A stretch of 64,000 nt of DNA, taken from NCBI GenBank assembly GCA_964648115.1, contig CAZYME010000010.1:8731-72730 (forward strand), written 5' to 3'. Source of the stretch: CAZYME01 sp964648115. Lineage in GTDB: Bacteria > Pseudomonadota > Gammaproteobacteria > Legionellales > Legionellaceae. The position numbers and the translations under genes were made by a program. Positions 34,756 to 42,810 of the stretch are shown piece by piece. The notes beneath the pieces are model-generated. The model was not told the DNA's origin. It ran no database searches and saw only the letters and a list, made by a program, of their open reading frames with translations. Position 1 is the stretch's first letter; each line of letters begins with the position of its first letter.

Positions 34756-35471
34756 GCAAAAGAACGTGGGTAATTTTAGGGGCTACATCGGTTATTGCGA
34801 AAGAATTTGCGCATCTTGCAGCTCAAGCTGGGCATGCTTTATTACTGGTTGGTCGTCATCAGCCGCAGCTTGCTGTCATTGCTGCTGATATTGCTTTGCG
34901 CTATCAGGTGCACTGTGATGTTATAACTGCAGATTTTGCTCATGATATCAATCAGTTAATAAAAATTTTAGAGCATCATAAAAATATTGATTTGTTTATT
35001 GCGCATAGCGTGATGCTTAACAATGACAAGTTGAATAGCAAAAATATTGCTGAATTGGTAAATGTGAATATTACCAGTACTGCTCAGTTGATTGATGCTT
35101 ATTGGCATAAAAAACAGTCGGAGCATCGGATACTTTTTGTAAGTTCGGTTGCTGCTTGTAGGGGGCGAGCCAAGAATAGTCTTTATGGGGCTAGTAAGGC
35201 CGCGATCGAGATTTATTTGCAGGGTTTGCAGCAGGCTGCCTCAGCTAAGAGGCATATCACGATTGCGAGACTTGGTTTTATTGATACTCATGTGACTTAT
35301 GGGGAACCGGGTATTTTTTATGCGTCTCCCCCTAGGGCTTGTGCTCAGGCGTGTTGGAAGGCTTTAAAGGGTAATAGGCATATGATATATCATCCATTTT
35401 TTTGGCGATTTATTATGGGGGTTATTCGTTGTTTGCCGTTTGCTTTGTATAGGAAAATGCGGGGAATGTGA
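34752..35471 (+). CDS. DprE2-like short-chain dehydrogenase
   Basis: A 239-residue classical SDR: WVILGATSVIAKEFAHLAA (cofactor loop), LFIAHSVMLN (in place of NNAG), LFVSSVAACRGRAKNSLYGASKAA (Ser and Tyr-x-x-x-Lys catalytic residues). Coupled by a 4-bp overlap to the DprE1-like gene, it would reduce the keto intermediate made by its partner. The stop codon lies at the edge of the right direct repeat, so the last residues (MRGM) may be repeat-encoded. Confidence 0.87.
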   Translation: MSKRTWVILGATSVIAKEFAHLAAQAGHALLLVGRHQPQLAVIAADIALRYQVHCDVITADFAHDINQLIKILEHHKNIDLFIAHSVMLNNDKLNSKNIAELVNVNITSTAQLIDAYWHKKQSEHRILFVSSVAACRGRAKNSLYGASKAAIEIYLQGLQQAASAKRHITIARLGFIDTHVTYGEPGIFYASPPRACAQACWKALKGNRHMIYHPFFWRFIMGVIRCLPFALYRKMRGM

Positions 35472-35540
35472 TCCCGCATTTCGCTTCGCTCCATACGGGC
35501 TACATGATTTGATTTTTTTGTGTTTATTTAAGAATTCTGT
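35468..35540. repeat. Right copy of the direct repeat flanking the dprE-like pair
   Basis: It matches 33350-33423 with few mismatches and a 1-bp gap. It begins at the TGA of the DprE2-like gene and runs into the 3' end of the small membrane protein gene. Confidence 0.8.
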
Positions 35541-35724
35541 ACATTGGGATGACCGTGTGGATAATCCCGAAAAATTGTAGCGCGTAAATTACTAGTACGA
35601 TTAGAACCAAAATATTTAGCAAACTTTTGATCGCGCCTGGCATGGGGATGAAGGCATTTACTAACCACATCACTAGCCCAAAAACGATGATGTTGGCGAA
35701 AAGATTGAGCAGCCCATTGTTCAT
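35524..35724 (-). CDS. Small two-helix membrane protein (Thivi_2564-like)
   Basis: A 66-residue protein with two hydrophobic helices (NLFANIIVFGLVMWLVNAFI and LLNILVLIVLVIYALQFFGI) separated by PMPGAIKS, the pattern of a small conserved proteobacterial membrane family of unknown function. ATG 35724 has AAGGA upstream; a longer frame from 35781 has none. Its 3' end overlaps the right direct repeat. Confidence 0.7.
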   Translation of the reverse strand: MNNGLLNLFANIIVFGLVMWLVNAFIPMPGAIKSLLNILVLIVLVIYALQFFGIIHTVIPMYRILK

Positions 35725-35794
35725 AAATATCCTTATTTGTGAGTACTGTCCTATCATGCAATAGGATGGTATCAAAGGCAATGGGCTTGGCTTA

Positions 35795-36442
35795 TTAGAG
35801 GATGTTACCCCTCCTGCCTATTAACCCCGAAACTTGCTGTGTCAGAACCTCCGGATCTAAAACTGTAAGGTCTCCACCGCTGTTGCTTCGGGAGGGGGGA
35901 GGAAAGAGGAGGTGTGATGTCTGCCCACCAGCTAAGTTTGTAGCCATTCGAGGCAGCTTTATTTTCTGTCTTTTGGATGGGGGCCCATTTAATGCCACAG
36001 CAGCTTGCTGCGCATTTTGGGGTAATTGCAACATGCTGCGTAAAGCCATCTCATATGAAGGAGGAGGTGAATCCGCTTTTCTCTTTCTAGATGAATCTAA
36101 CTTTAATGTCTCAACATCAGGCAACGCCGGCAACACCCCTATATCAGGTAGACAATCATTAGAAAGCGGCAGCAATTTCAGCCATAGTGCACTATGGATT
36201 TCTTTACATATCTCTTGTTGACGTTCATAGCAATCTCGATAGCCCCCAATCTCAAGGCGTGATTCAGTCTCTAATCTCTTGACTATCTGGATTAGAAGCG
36301 ACATTTGCATGTTAGTGCGTTTAAAAAGCTCGGCCATCACTGGCTCTCGGAGAATTTTTGGGCTATTTATATATTCCAGAATAATCCTCTTCTGTAACTC
36401 GAATTGGTTTTGGAAAAATTTAATTAACTCTTCTTTTTTCAT
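35795..36442 (-). CDS. Hypothetical protein, 215 aa, putative effector
   Basis: Not recognised. The N-terminal 75 residues are helical and charged (KKEELIKFFQNQFELQKRII). The C-terminal half is low-complexity, rich in proline, serine and basic residues (SSRKRKADSPPPSYEMALRS, PSKRQKIKLPR). KRKADSPPPSY combines a monopartite nuclear-localisation-like cluster with a PPxY motif, both eukaryotic interaction signals. There is no signal peptide or membrane segment. It lies 47 bp after alaS on the same strand with TATAGT as a possible -10. Function unknown; an effector role is a guess from composition. Confidence 0.55.
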   Translation of the reverse strand: MKKEELIKFFQNQFELQKRIILEYINSPKILREPVMAELFKRTNMQMSLLIQIVKRLETESRLEIGGYRDCYERQQEICKEIHSALWLKLLPLSNDCLPDIGVLPALPDVETLKLDSSRKRKADSPPPSYEMALRSMLQLPQNAQQAAVALNGPPSKRQKIKLPRMATNLAGGQTSHLLFPPPSRSNSGGDLTVLDPEVLTQQVSGLIGRRGNIL

Positions 36443-36489
36443 GAATAAATACTCACCATATGATTAAAATTAGGTGCAGTATACTATAG

Positions 36490-39081
36490 CTACCTCTTCA
36501 TCTTAATCATTTCACCAATGTGAATTATTTTTTCCACCAAATCATCTGGCACGGGCCCGCCACCTTGGGCCATATCATCTCGGCCACCGCCTTTACCGCA
36601 TAAATGCTTCACGAGCATTGCTGCTGTCGGCACTTTGCCTAATATGCTTTTACTTACACCGGCTATTACGTTCATTTTTTGTTCTGAAATACTAATCAAG
36701 ACAATTACCGCGTTATCCATGCTAGATTTTAGTTGATCCAACATCGTTCTTAACTCTTGACCATCTACATTGTCCATTTGTTTGACTAATAAATTAACAT
36801 CGCCGATTTTTTTTGCTTCAGATAACAGCGCATTGCCAGACTGTGCAGCTAATTTTTGTTTAAGGCTGGTTAATTCTTTTTCTTGTTGCTTGGTCTCGCG
36901 CAAAAACTGGGTCACTTTCTCCATGACACTGCTGGAGGTGGTTTTGAGTAGTTGCGCAATCGTATCAAGCTGTTGCTGCTGCTCTTGCACGCGCTCTAAT
37001 GCATAATTACCCGTTACTATCTCAAGGCGCCTCACGCCGCTGGCTACACCATATTCAGCGATAATTTTGAAAAGACCAATATCGCCTGTTCGCCCTGCAT
37101 GCGTACCACCGCACAGCTCTTTAGAAAAATCGCCTAATGACAGTACCCGAACCATGTCACTGTATTTTTCACCAAACAAGGCCATGGCCCCGCTCTGCTT
37201 TGCTTCGTCGATATTCATCAGCGTAGTAACGACTTCATCATTGGCGCGAATTTTATCATTTACTAATGTTTCTAATTGCTGAAGTTGGGTTGCCGTTAAT
37301 GCTTCATGATGAGAAAAATCAAATCGAGCACGCTCTGCGTCAACCAGCGAACCTTTTTGTTGTACATGCTCGCCTACGATGGTCTTTAAAGCCGCATGCA
37401 ATAAGTGTGTTGCGGTATGATTTAAGCGAATAGCATCCCGCCTTGCAACATCCACCTCAGCTTTAACCGTTTGCTCCAACTCTAGCTCACCCTTCACGAG
37501 TTCGCCGTAGTGTACAATCGCTTGGCCCATTTTTTGTGTATCATCGACACGAAACGTGGCTTTGGGGCCGATAATCTGGCCTCGATCTCCAACTTGGCCG
37601 CCACTTTCGGCGTAAAAAGGCGTGTCTTGCAATACAATGGCGGCTTTCATCCCAGCAGTTATTTTTTTAACATCACTCCCATCACAAAGCATTGCTATTA
37701 TCTTGCTTTGCATAGCATCTTGCTCATAACCGTGAAACGTGGATTCAGCCACTAGTTGTTTCGGGCTTGAATAATCAACAGTAAATTGACTGGCTGATTG
37801 GGATTGCTCACGTTGCTGCTGCATGTACTGATTGAACCCTTCCATATCTACTTGCAAGCCATGCTCACGCGCAATATCTGCTGTCAAATCAAGTGGAAAA
37901 CCATAGGTGTCATATAATTTGAAAGCTACATCGCCGGCTATTTCTTTGCCTTTTAGCCCTTGAATTTGCTCTTGTAATAAACGCAAACCTTGTTCGAGCG
38001 TACGTGTAAATTGATTTTCTTCTTGGGTTAAAACGCGCTCGATTTGTGCTTGGTGCTTTATCAATTCTGGGTAAGCGTCTCCCATAACTTCGGTTAATGG
38101 TTTGACCAACTGATGGAAAAAAGGCGTTTGTAAGCCCAATTTATTACCATGACGTACAGCTCTTCGAATGATACGGCGCAGCACATAACCTCGCCCTTCA
38201 TTACTTGGCACAACACCGTCAGCAATCAAAAATGAACAAGCACGAATGTGATCTGCGATAACTTTTAATGATGGATGCTCTAGTTCAATCTCAATATTTT
38301 TAGGCAGTGTTCCAATAGCACGAATCACGTGTTGGAAACTATCGATTTCATAATTATTATGAACGCCCTGCACAACAGCCGCGATACGTTCAAGCCCCAT
38401 GCCAGTATCTACAGATGGCTTAGGTAAGGGGTGCAGCTTCCCTTGTTTGTCGCGATTAAACTGCATGAATACTAAGTTCCAAATTTCGATGTATCGATCA
38501 CCATCAGCCTCTGGTGAGCCTGGTGGGCCACCGGGAATATCCGCGCCATGATCATAGAAAATTTCTGTGCAAGGTCCGCAGGGGCCTGTGTCGCCCATTG
38601 ACCAAAAATTATCTTTGTCTCCACAACGCGAAAAGCGTTCTGGCGAAACATTCATTTCTTTTAGCCATATGTCGGCAGCTTCATCATCATCTTGGTATAC
38701 GGTGACCCACAAGCGCTCGGCAGGCAGTTTTAAAACCTTGGTCAAAAACTCCCATGCATAAGCGATGGCTTCACGTTTAAAATAGTCTCCAAAACTAAAA
38801 TTACCCAGCATTTCAAAAAAAGTATGATGCCTGGCTGTATAGCCTACGTTTTCCAAATCATTGTGTTTGCCGCCAGCACGGACACAACGCTGGGAGCTCA
38901 CAGCACGGGTGTATGGACGCGACTCAAGGCCTAAAAAGGTATCTTTAAATTGGACCATGCCAGCGTTTGTGAATAATAAGGTCGGATCATTCGCAGGTAC
39001 CAAGGAGCTGGACGCAACCTCTTGATGGCCTTGTTTGGCAAAATACTCGATAAATGCTTTTCTGATTTCTGAACTTTTCAT
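36490..39081 (-). CDS. alaS: Alanyl-tRNA synthetase
   Basis: An 863-residue class II synthetase. Motif 1 and 2 regions are LLFTNAGMVQFKDTFLG and RHHTFFEMLGNFSFGDYFK, the editing-domain zinc site is HTATHLLHAAL with CGGTHAGRTGDIG, and the C-Ala domain ends GGGRDDMAQGGG. ATG 39081 is preferred over a TTG at 39090. It is the third gene of recA-recX-alaS, an order common in gammaproteobacteria, with only 11 bp after recX. Confidence 0.98.
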   Translation of the reverse strand: MKSSEIRKAFIEYFAKQGHQEVASSSLVPANDPTLLFTNAGMVQFKDTFLGLESRPYTRAVSSQRCVRAGGKHNDLENVGYTARHHTFFEMLGNFSFGDYFKREAIAYAWEFLTKVLKLPAERLWVTVYQDDDEAADIWLKEMNVSPERFSRCGDKDNFWSMGDTGPCGPCTEIFYDHGADIPGGPPGSPEADGDRYIEIWNLVFMQFNRDKQGKLHPLPKPSVDTGMGLERIAAVVQGVHNNYEIDSFQHVIRAIGTLPKNIEIELEHPSLKVIADHIRACSFLIADGVVPSNEGRGYVLRRIIRRAVRHGNKLGLQTPFFHQLVKPLTEVMGDAYPELIKHQAQIERVLTQEENQFTRTLEQGLRLLQEQIQGLKGKEIAGDVAFKLYDTYGFPLDLTADIAREHGLQVDMEGFNQYMQQQREQSQSASQFTVDYSSPKQLVAESTFHGYEQDAMQSKIIAMLCDGSDVKKITAGMKAAIVLQDTPFYAESGGQVGDRGQIIGPKATFRVDDTQKMGQAIVHYGELVKGELELEQTVKAEVDVARRDAIRLNHTATHLLHAALKTIVGEHVQQKGSLVDAERARFDFSHHEALTATQLQQLETLVNDKIRANDEVVTTLMNIDEAKQSGAMALFGEKYSDMVRVLSLGDFSKELCGGTHAGRTGDIGLFKIIAEYGVASGVRRLEIVTGNYALERVQEQQQQLDTIAQLLKTTSSSVMEKVTQFLRETKQQEKELTSLKQKLAAQSGNALLSEAKKIGDVNLLVKQMDNVDGQELRTMLDQLKSSMDNAVIVLISISEQKMNVIAGVSKSILGKVPTAAMLVKHLCGKGGGRDDMAQGGGPVPDDLVEKIIHIGEMIKMKR

Positions 39082-39092
39082 TTTATACAACT

Positions 39093-39536
39093 TTAGTTGG
39101 TTATCATGTCTTTAAACACCATTGCTATGGTGTCAGTGGAAAACCCTCGGTAAAGCAAAAATTGCTTCTGTTTTTGCAGAGCAGGGTAAGAGAGCGCGGT
39201 TTGATTTTTATATTTTTTCTTCCATACCTCAAGGGCATACGTCACCCAATTATCTTGCTCATGCTGCAGAGTATGGTTAATCAACTCTACGTCAATCTGT
39301 AAATCCTGTAATTCTCGGCGAATTCTTAAGGGGCCGTAGCCCTGGCGAATGCGCGCCCGGCAGATGTTTTCAACAAAGCGATCATCACTTTGCAGGCCAA
39401 GTCGTTGGCATTCCAACACCGCATCCTGAGCTTCACTTTCGGGATAATTTTTTTTTAATAATTTATTGGTTAACTCATATGCGCCATGCTCACGCCTGGC
39501 TAGCAGGCGCACGGCGCATGTAAAAACCTCACTCAT
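39093..39536 (-). CDS. recX: Regulatory protein RecX
   Basis: A 147-residue helical RecX, which inhibits RecA filament extension. Family features are CAVRLLARREHGAYELTNKL, RQGYGPLRIRRELQ and FLLYRGFSTDTIAMVF. It overlaps recA by 8 bp, consistent with coupled expression. Confidence 0.95.
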   Translation of the reverse strand: MSEVFTCAVRLLARREHGAYELTNKLLKKNYPESEAQDAVLECQRLGLQSDDRFVENICRARIRQGYGPLRIRRELQDLQIDVELINHTLQHEQDNWVTYALEVWKKKYKNQTALSYPALQKQKQFLLYRGFSTDTIAMVFKDMITN

Positions 39537-40572
39537 CTATCGCTTCAGCCATTGATTCAGCGACTGGAACTTTCTTAACCAAATATTCGGTGCGAATCTG
39601 TTGCTCTAATTGGGCTGCAAGTTGTGGGTTTTCTTTTAAATAGAGACGAACATTTTCTTTGCCCTGACCGATTTTTTCTTGATTATGGCTATACCAGGCT
39701 CCGGCTTTCTCAATAAGCCCTAATTGAGTTGCCAAGTTAATAATTTCACTTTCGCGCGATATTCCTTCGTTATAAAGGATATCGAACTCAGCTGTTCTAA
39801 AAGGAGGAGCAACCTTATTCTTGACCACTTTTACCCGCGTTTCGCTACCCATTGTCTCTTCGCCCTTTTTAATAGCGCCGGTGCGTCGTATATCTAAGCG
39901 AACGGATGCGTAAAATTTAAGTGCGTTACCCCCTGTTGTGGTTTCAGGGCTACCAAACATCACGCCAATTTTCATTCGGATCTGGTTAATAAAGATAACC
40001 AATGTATTGGAACGTTTAATATTAGCCGTTAATTTACGCAACGCTTGAGACATGAGGCGTGCCTGTAAACCTACATGCATGTCACCCATTTCACCTTCGA
40101 TTTCTGCTTTAGGAGTTAATGCAGCAACCGAGTCAATCACGACCACATCAACCGCGGCGGAGCGTACCAACATATCGGTAATTTCAAGTGCTTGCTCGCC
40201 GGTATCAGGTTGGGAGATGAGTAGCTCCTCAACTTTAACACCGAGCTTCTCAGCATAGCTTGGATCCAATGCATGTTCTGCATCGATAAACGCTGCTGTG
40301 CCGCCTGCTTTTTGGCATTCGGCAATGACTTGCAGTGTTAGTGTGGTTTTACCAGAAGACTCAGGACCATAGATTTCAACAACACGCCCTTTGGGGAGGC
40401 CACCTATACCGAGTGCGATATCTAAACCTAATGAGCCTGTAGAGATTGCTTCAATATCACGCCCGACGGTGCTATCGCCCATGCGCATTACGGAACCTTT
40501 ACCAAATTGGCGTTCAATTTGTGCAAGCGCTGCTGTTAGTGCTTTATTCTTGTTTTCATCCATCCGTTCCAT
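39529..40572 (-). CDS. recA: Recombinase RecA
   Basis: A 347-residue RecA: Walker A GPESSGKTT, Walker B VVVIDSVAAL, LNQIRMKIGVMFGSPETTTGG-type loop 2 and NKVAPPF. Two ATGs (40572 and 40563) are close; AGGTGA precedes the first. The promoter has good hexamers but no SOS box, fitting a lineage in which RecA is not LexA-controlled. Confidence 0.99.
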   Translation of the reverse strand: MERMDENKNKALTAALAQIERQFGKGSVMRMGDSTVGRDIEAISTGSLGLDIALGIGGLPKGRVVEIYGPESSGKTTLTLQVIAECQKAGGTAAFIDAEHALDPSYAEKLGVKVEELLISQPDTGEQALEITDMLVRSAAVDVVVIDSVAALTPKAEIEGEMGDMHVGLQARLMSQALRKLTANIKRSNTLVIFINQIRMKIGVMFGSPETTTGGNALKFYASVRLDIRRTGAIKKGEETMGSETRVKVVKNKVAPPFRTAEFDILYNEGISRESEIINLATQLGLIEKAGAWYSHNQEKIGQGKENVRLYLKENPQLAAQLEQQIRTEYLVKKVPVAESMAEAIDE

Positions 40573-40604
40573 TTGCTCACCTGTGCGAGATACTAAAGAA
40601 AAAA

Positions 40605-40633
40605 ATTATCCCACAGATGGATTCAGGCAGCAA
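40605..40633 (-). promoter_or_regulatory. recA promoter without a visible LexA box
   Basis: On the minus strand TTGCTG (40628-40633), 17 bp, GATAAT (40605-40610), 33 bp before the ATG. Neither the promoter nor the leader contains a CTG-N10-CAG operator. Confidence 0.7.
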
Positions 40634-40700
40634 ACTTAAAAATAATGGAATTGGGTGATTAGCGCGAGGGCATCAATTAAATGCATGTTGGGCCATGGTC

Positions 40701-40837
40701 TCACTGTCATTAAGTTAACAAAAATCTGTCGTCCCCGCGAAGGCGGGGATCCATTTTCCCCGTGGCTCCTAGCCCGAGTCAGGGATAGATTCCCGCCTTC
40801 GCGGGAATGACAAAGTCTCTTAACTTAATGGTAGTGA
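40701..40837. mobile_element. MITE-like element (CACTGNCATTAAGTTAA ends), long form
   Basis: TCACTGTCATTAAGTTAA (40701-40718) and its inverse (40820-40837) match at 16 of 18 positions. Inside are two CCCGC..GCGGG hairpins on either side of a GGATCC segment. The right half is almost identical to the shorter element at 53959-54034 upstream of glyQ. Confidence 0.78.
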
Positions 40838-40878
40838 GGGCTAGGGAGAGGGAATAGCTAGATTAAACTGCTTGGCCA

Positions 40879-40914
40879 TTCCCGCATTCCGCTTCGCTCC
40901 ATACGGGCTACATT
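40879..40914. repeat. CCCGCATTCCGC dispersed repeat
   Basis: ATTCCCGCATTCCGCTTCGC then TCCATACGGGCTACA; nearly identical to the first half of the 35468 copy. Confidence 0.7.
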
Positions 40915-40930
40915 GATTTATTCCTCTTTA

Positions 40931-42724
40931 TCATCTCAGCCCGGGGCCGCGGACTATATCTTCCTCAAAACGATCTAATACTTCTTCAAAAGAATTGCCT
41001 AGATTATCTACTTCCTCTGGCTCATCATCCAAGCCTATATCCTCAACTTCTGCATCATCAACGACTGGAACTACAGGAGCTACGCCAAACATTCTAGCCC
41101 ATCCATTTCTTATGCCTTGCCCTAAAACCACCCCGATATTTCTTATAAATTGAGCAAAAATTGCACGCCAACCTGGATGCTCTCTCAGCTGAAGTCCTGC
41201 TGCGTCAACCGCGGCTTCGCAAGCTTCTCTTAATATTCTTTTACCATCTACTAAAGTAATATCTTCTTCCAAGAATCTATTTCTTGCCTCCTCTAAAGTT
41301 TGTATGAAAGTTTGAGCTGCAGTGGAAGCGCCCTCATTTTCCAGCGTTGCAGCCAGCTCAGCAAAGCGAAATAAATACGCATCAAAATGGAGCTCATCGA
41401 GAAGAGCTGGGCGTTGTTGCTCCAAAGCAGCCTTGCGAATTTCATTCACTTTCTTATCAAGTACAATTTGAAGATGAGGGTACTTACTTATCGGCTTACC
41501 TAATATTCTTAAGTCCTCAACTACGTCACTAAACTGTTCAGTTAAGTCTGCTATCCTGTTATCAGCCCGAGCACCAATGGCATCAACACCACCATCGCCC
41601 AAATCCACGCGCGCTGCTCGTATTGAGCGTATTGCTCTGTCAACGCGGGCTCTTGCCGTTCGACCCAGCACAGCAATGCTATCTCGGTTAGCGAGTGCAT
41701 CGATTTGTTGCTGGGATAATCCAGCCAGGAGTGCTGCCATAGGCCCTGCTTCTTGCGCGTTCAATTTAAACTGAGATCTAAAAGCGCTGGGCATCCTTAA
41801 ATGGTTTTCGAAAATCTGCATCCTGCCTATCGGCATGAATTCTGCGTAATCGTCAATAAAACGCTGCGTATCGTCTGTTAGGTTGCCCCCTACCAACTCT
41901 ATCGCCAGTCCGCTAGGAACATAATTTACAGCTAAGAGATATTTGCTAATTTGCGCGCTTGTTAACGCTATATTTTGAGGCTCAGCATACCCCGGCGCTA
42001 CTAGTGCGACGTGCTCCCGCAAAAGCTTAATACCATATTGATTAAGAAATTCACACTCCCCGAGCAAAGGCATAATGCAAGTTAGCCTTGTATCTGCTGC
42101 ATGCTCATAGTCTGTGCAAGTTGCTTTATCAGCCTCTCTTTCCCAGTGGCCACTTGCTGTGCCTGCTGTATCACCAGAATGATAAATTCTAACCTGACCC
42201 ACTGGATTATCGGCAAGAGACTCTCGCGCCCCGCCCTGTTGCGGGTGGTATTCTACGCTTAAACCGAGAGGTTTAGCGATGAATGTGAAAAGCTCGTCAG
42301 GTGCAACAGTACGGTAGCGGCCGTTGGGCCCGTGTCTCGTTTCTGTATAATGGTCAATGTAGTCTTCTACAGAGACATCAGCTCCCAACGCTAACACTCG
42401 AATAAAACTTTCTTCATCCCTAGCGTCAGCAGTCATAGAGCCCTTCATAAACAAACGTAAAACAGGCCCCAAAACAAGTTGCTTGTCAAAAGGATTATAA
42501 AAATTCAACGTGTCAGAAAATTCCTGCCACGTAAAACGAGCCTGGTCATATCTATAAAAAGTAGCAAAAACATCTTTTAATCGTTGATACTCAGGATTAT
42601 GCTGATTATTAAAATCTGCATTTGCTGCATACTTAGCAACCTCCGCACAAATTTCTGGAGTTAGGGCATGCACAGCACAATTATTAAATACAGGCGATAA
42701 TCTTGGATACGGCATTTCGCTCAA
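40931..42724 (-). CDS. Hypothetical 597-aa protein behind a PmrA-like box, putative effector
   Basis: Not assigned to a family. The N-terminus PVFNNCAVHALTP with Cys16, and SGHWER with His193, recall the N-C and H-W active-site blocks of papain-fold (OTU-like) cysteine proteases, but the match is short. The middle and C-terminal parts are helical, ending in a very acidic tail (DDAEVEDIGLDDEPEEVDN). There is no signal peptide or membrane segment. A PmrA-like box with correctly spaced -10 precedes the gene. The most economical reading is a secreted effector; enzymatic activity is unproven. Confidence 0.6.
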   Translation of the reverse strand: MSEMPYPRLSPVFNNCAVHALTPEICAEVAKYAANADFNNQHNPEYQRLKDVFATFYRYDQARFTWQEFSDTLNFYNPFDKQLVLGPVLRLFMKGSMTADARDEESFIRVLALGADVSVEDYIDHYTETRHGPNGRYRTVAPDELFTFIAKPLGLSVEYHPQQGGARESLADNPVGQVRIYHSGDTAGTASGHWEREADKATCTDYEHAADTRLTCIMPLLGECEFLNQYGIKLLREHVALVAPGYAEPQNIALTSAQISKYLLAVNYVPSGLAIELVGGNLTDDTQRFIDDYAEFMPIGRMQIFENHLRMPSAFRSQFKLNAQEAGPMAALLAGLSQQQIDALANRDSIAVLGRTARARVDRAIRSIRAARVDLGDGGVDAIGARADNRIADLTEQFSDVVEDLRILGKPISKYPHLQIVLDKKVNEIRKAALEQQRPALLDELHFDAYLFRFAELAATLENEGASTAAQTFIQTLEEARNRFLEEDITLVDGKRILREACEAAVDAAGLQLREHPGWRAIFAQFIRNIGVVLGQGIRNGWARMFGVAPVVPVVDDAEVEDIGLDDEPEEVDNLGNSFEEVLDRFEEDIVRGPGLR

Positions 42725-42749
42725 CTTAAGTAAAACTAAGGCAGCATGT

Positions 42750-42782
42750 ACTATATCATATCTAGATTAAGTAAACATTAAA
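42750..42782 (-). promoter_or_regulatory. PmrA-like box and -10 upstream of the 597-aa gene
   Basis: On the minus strand TTTAAT-GTTTA-CTTAAT (42766-42782) has two TTAA half-sites 11 bp apart, followed after exactly 10 bp by TATAGT (42750-42755). Layout and spacing equal those at 47561-47593. PmrA is known to activate Dot/Icm effector genes in Legionella and Coxiella. Confidence 0.65.
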
Positions 42783-42810
42783 CACCCTTTAGCAAAAAGG
42801 ATATTAAGCT

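Larger units (their letters stand above)
40573..40930. other. Gene-free interval between recA and a putative effector
   Basis: A 358-bp gap that holds the recA promoter, the 137-bp element at 40701-40837 and a CCCGCATTCCGC-family repeat at 40879-40914. No gene is visible. Confidence 0.65.
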
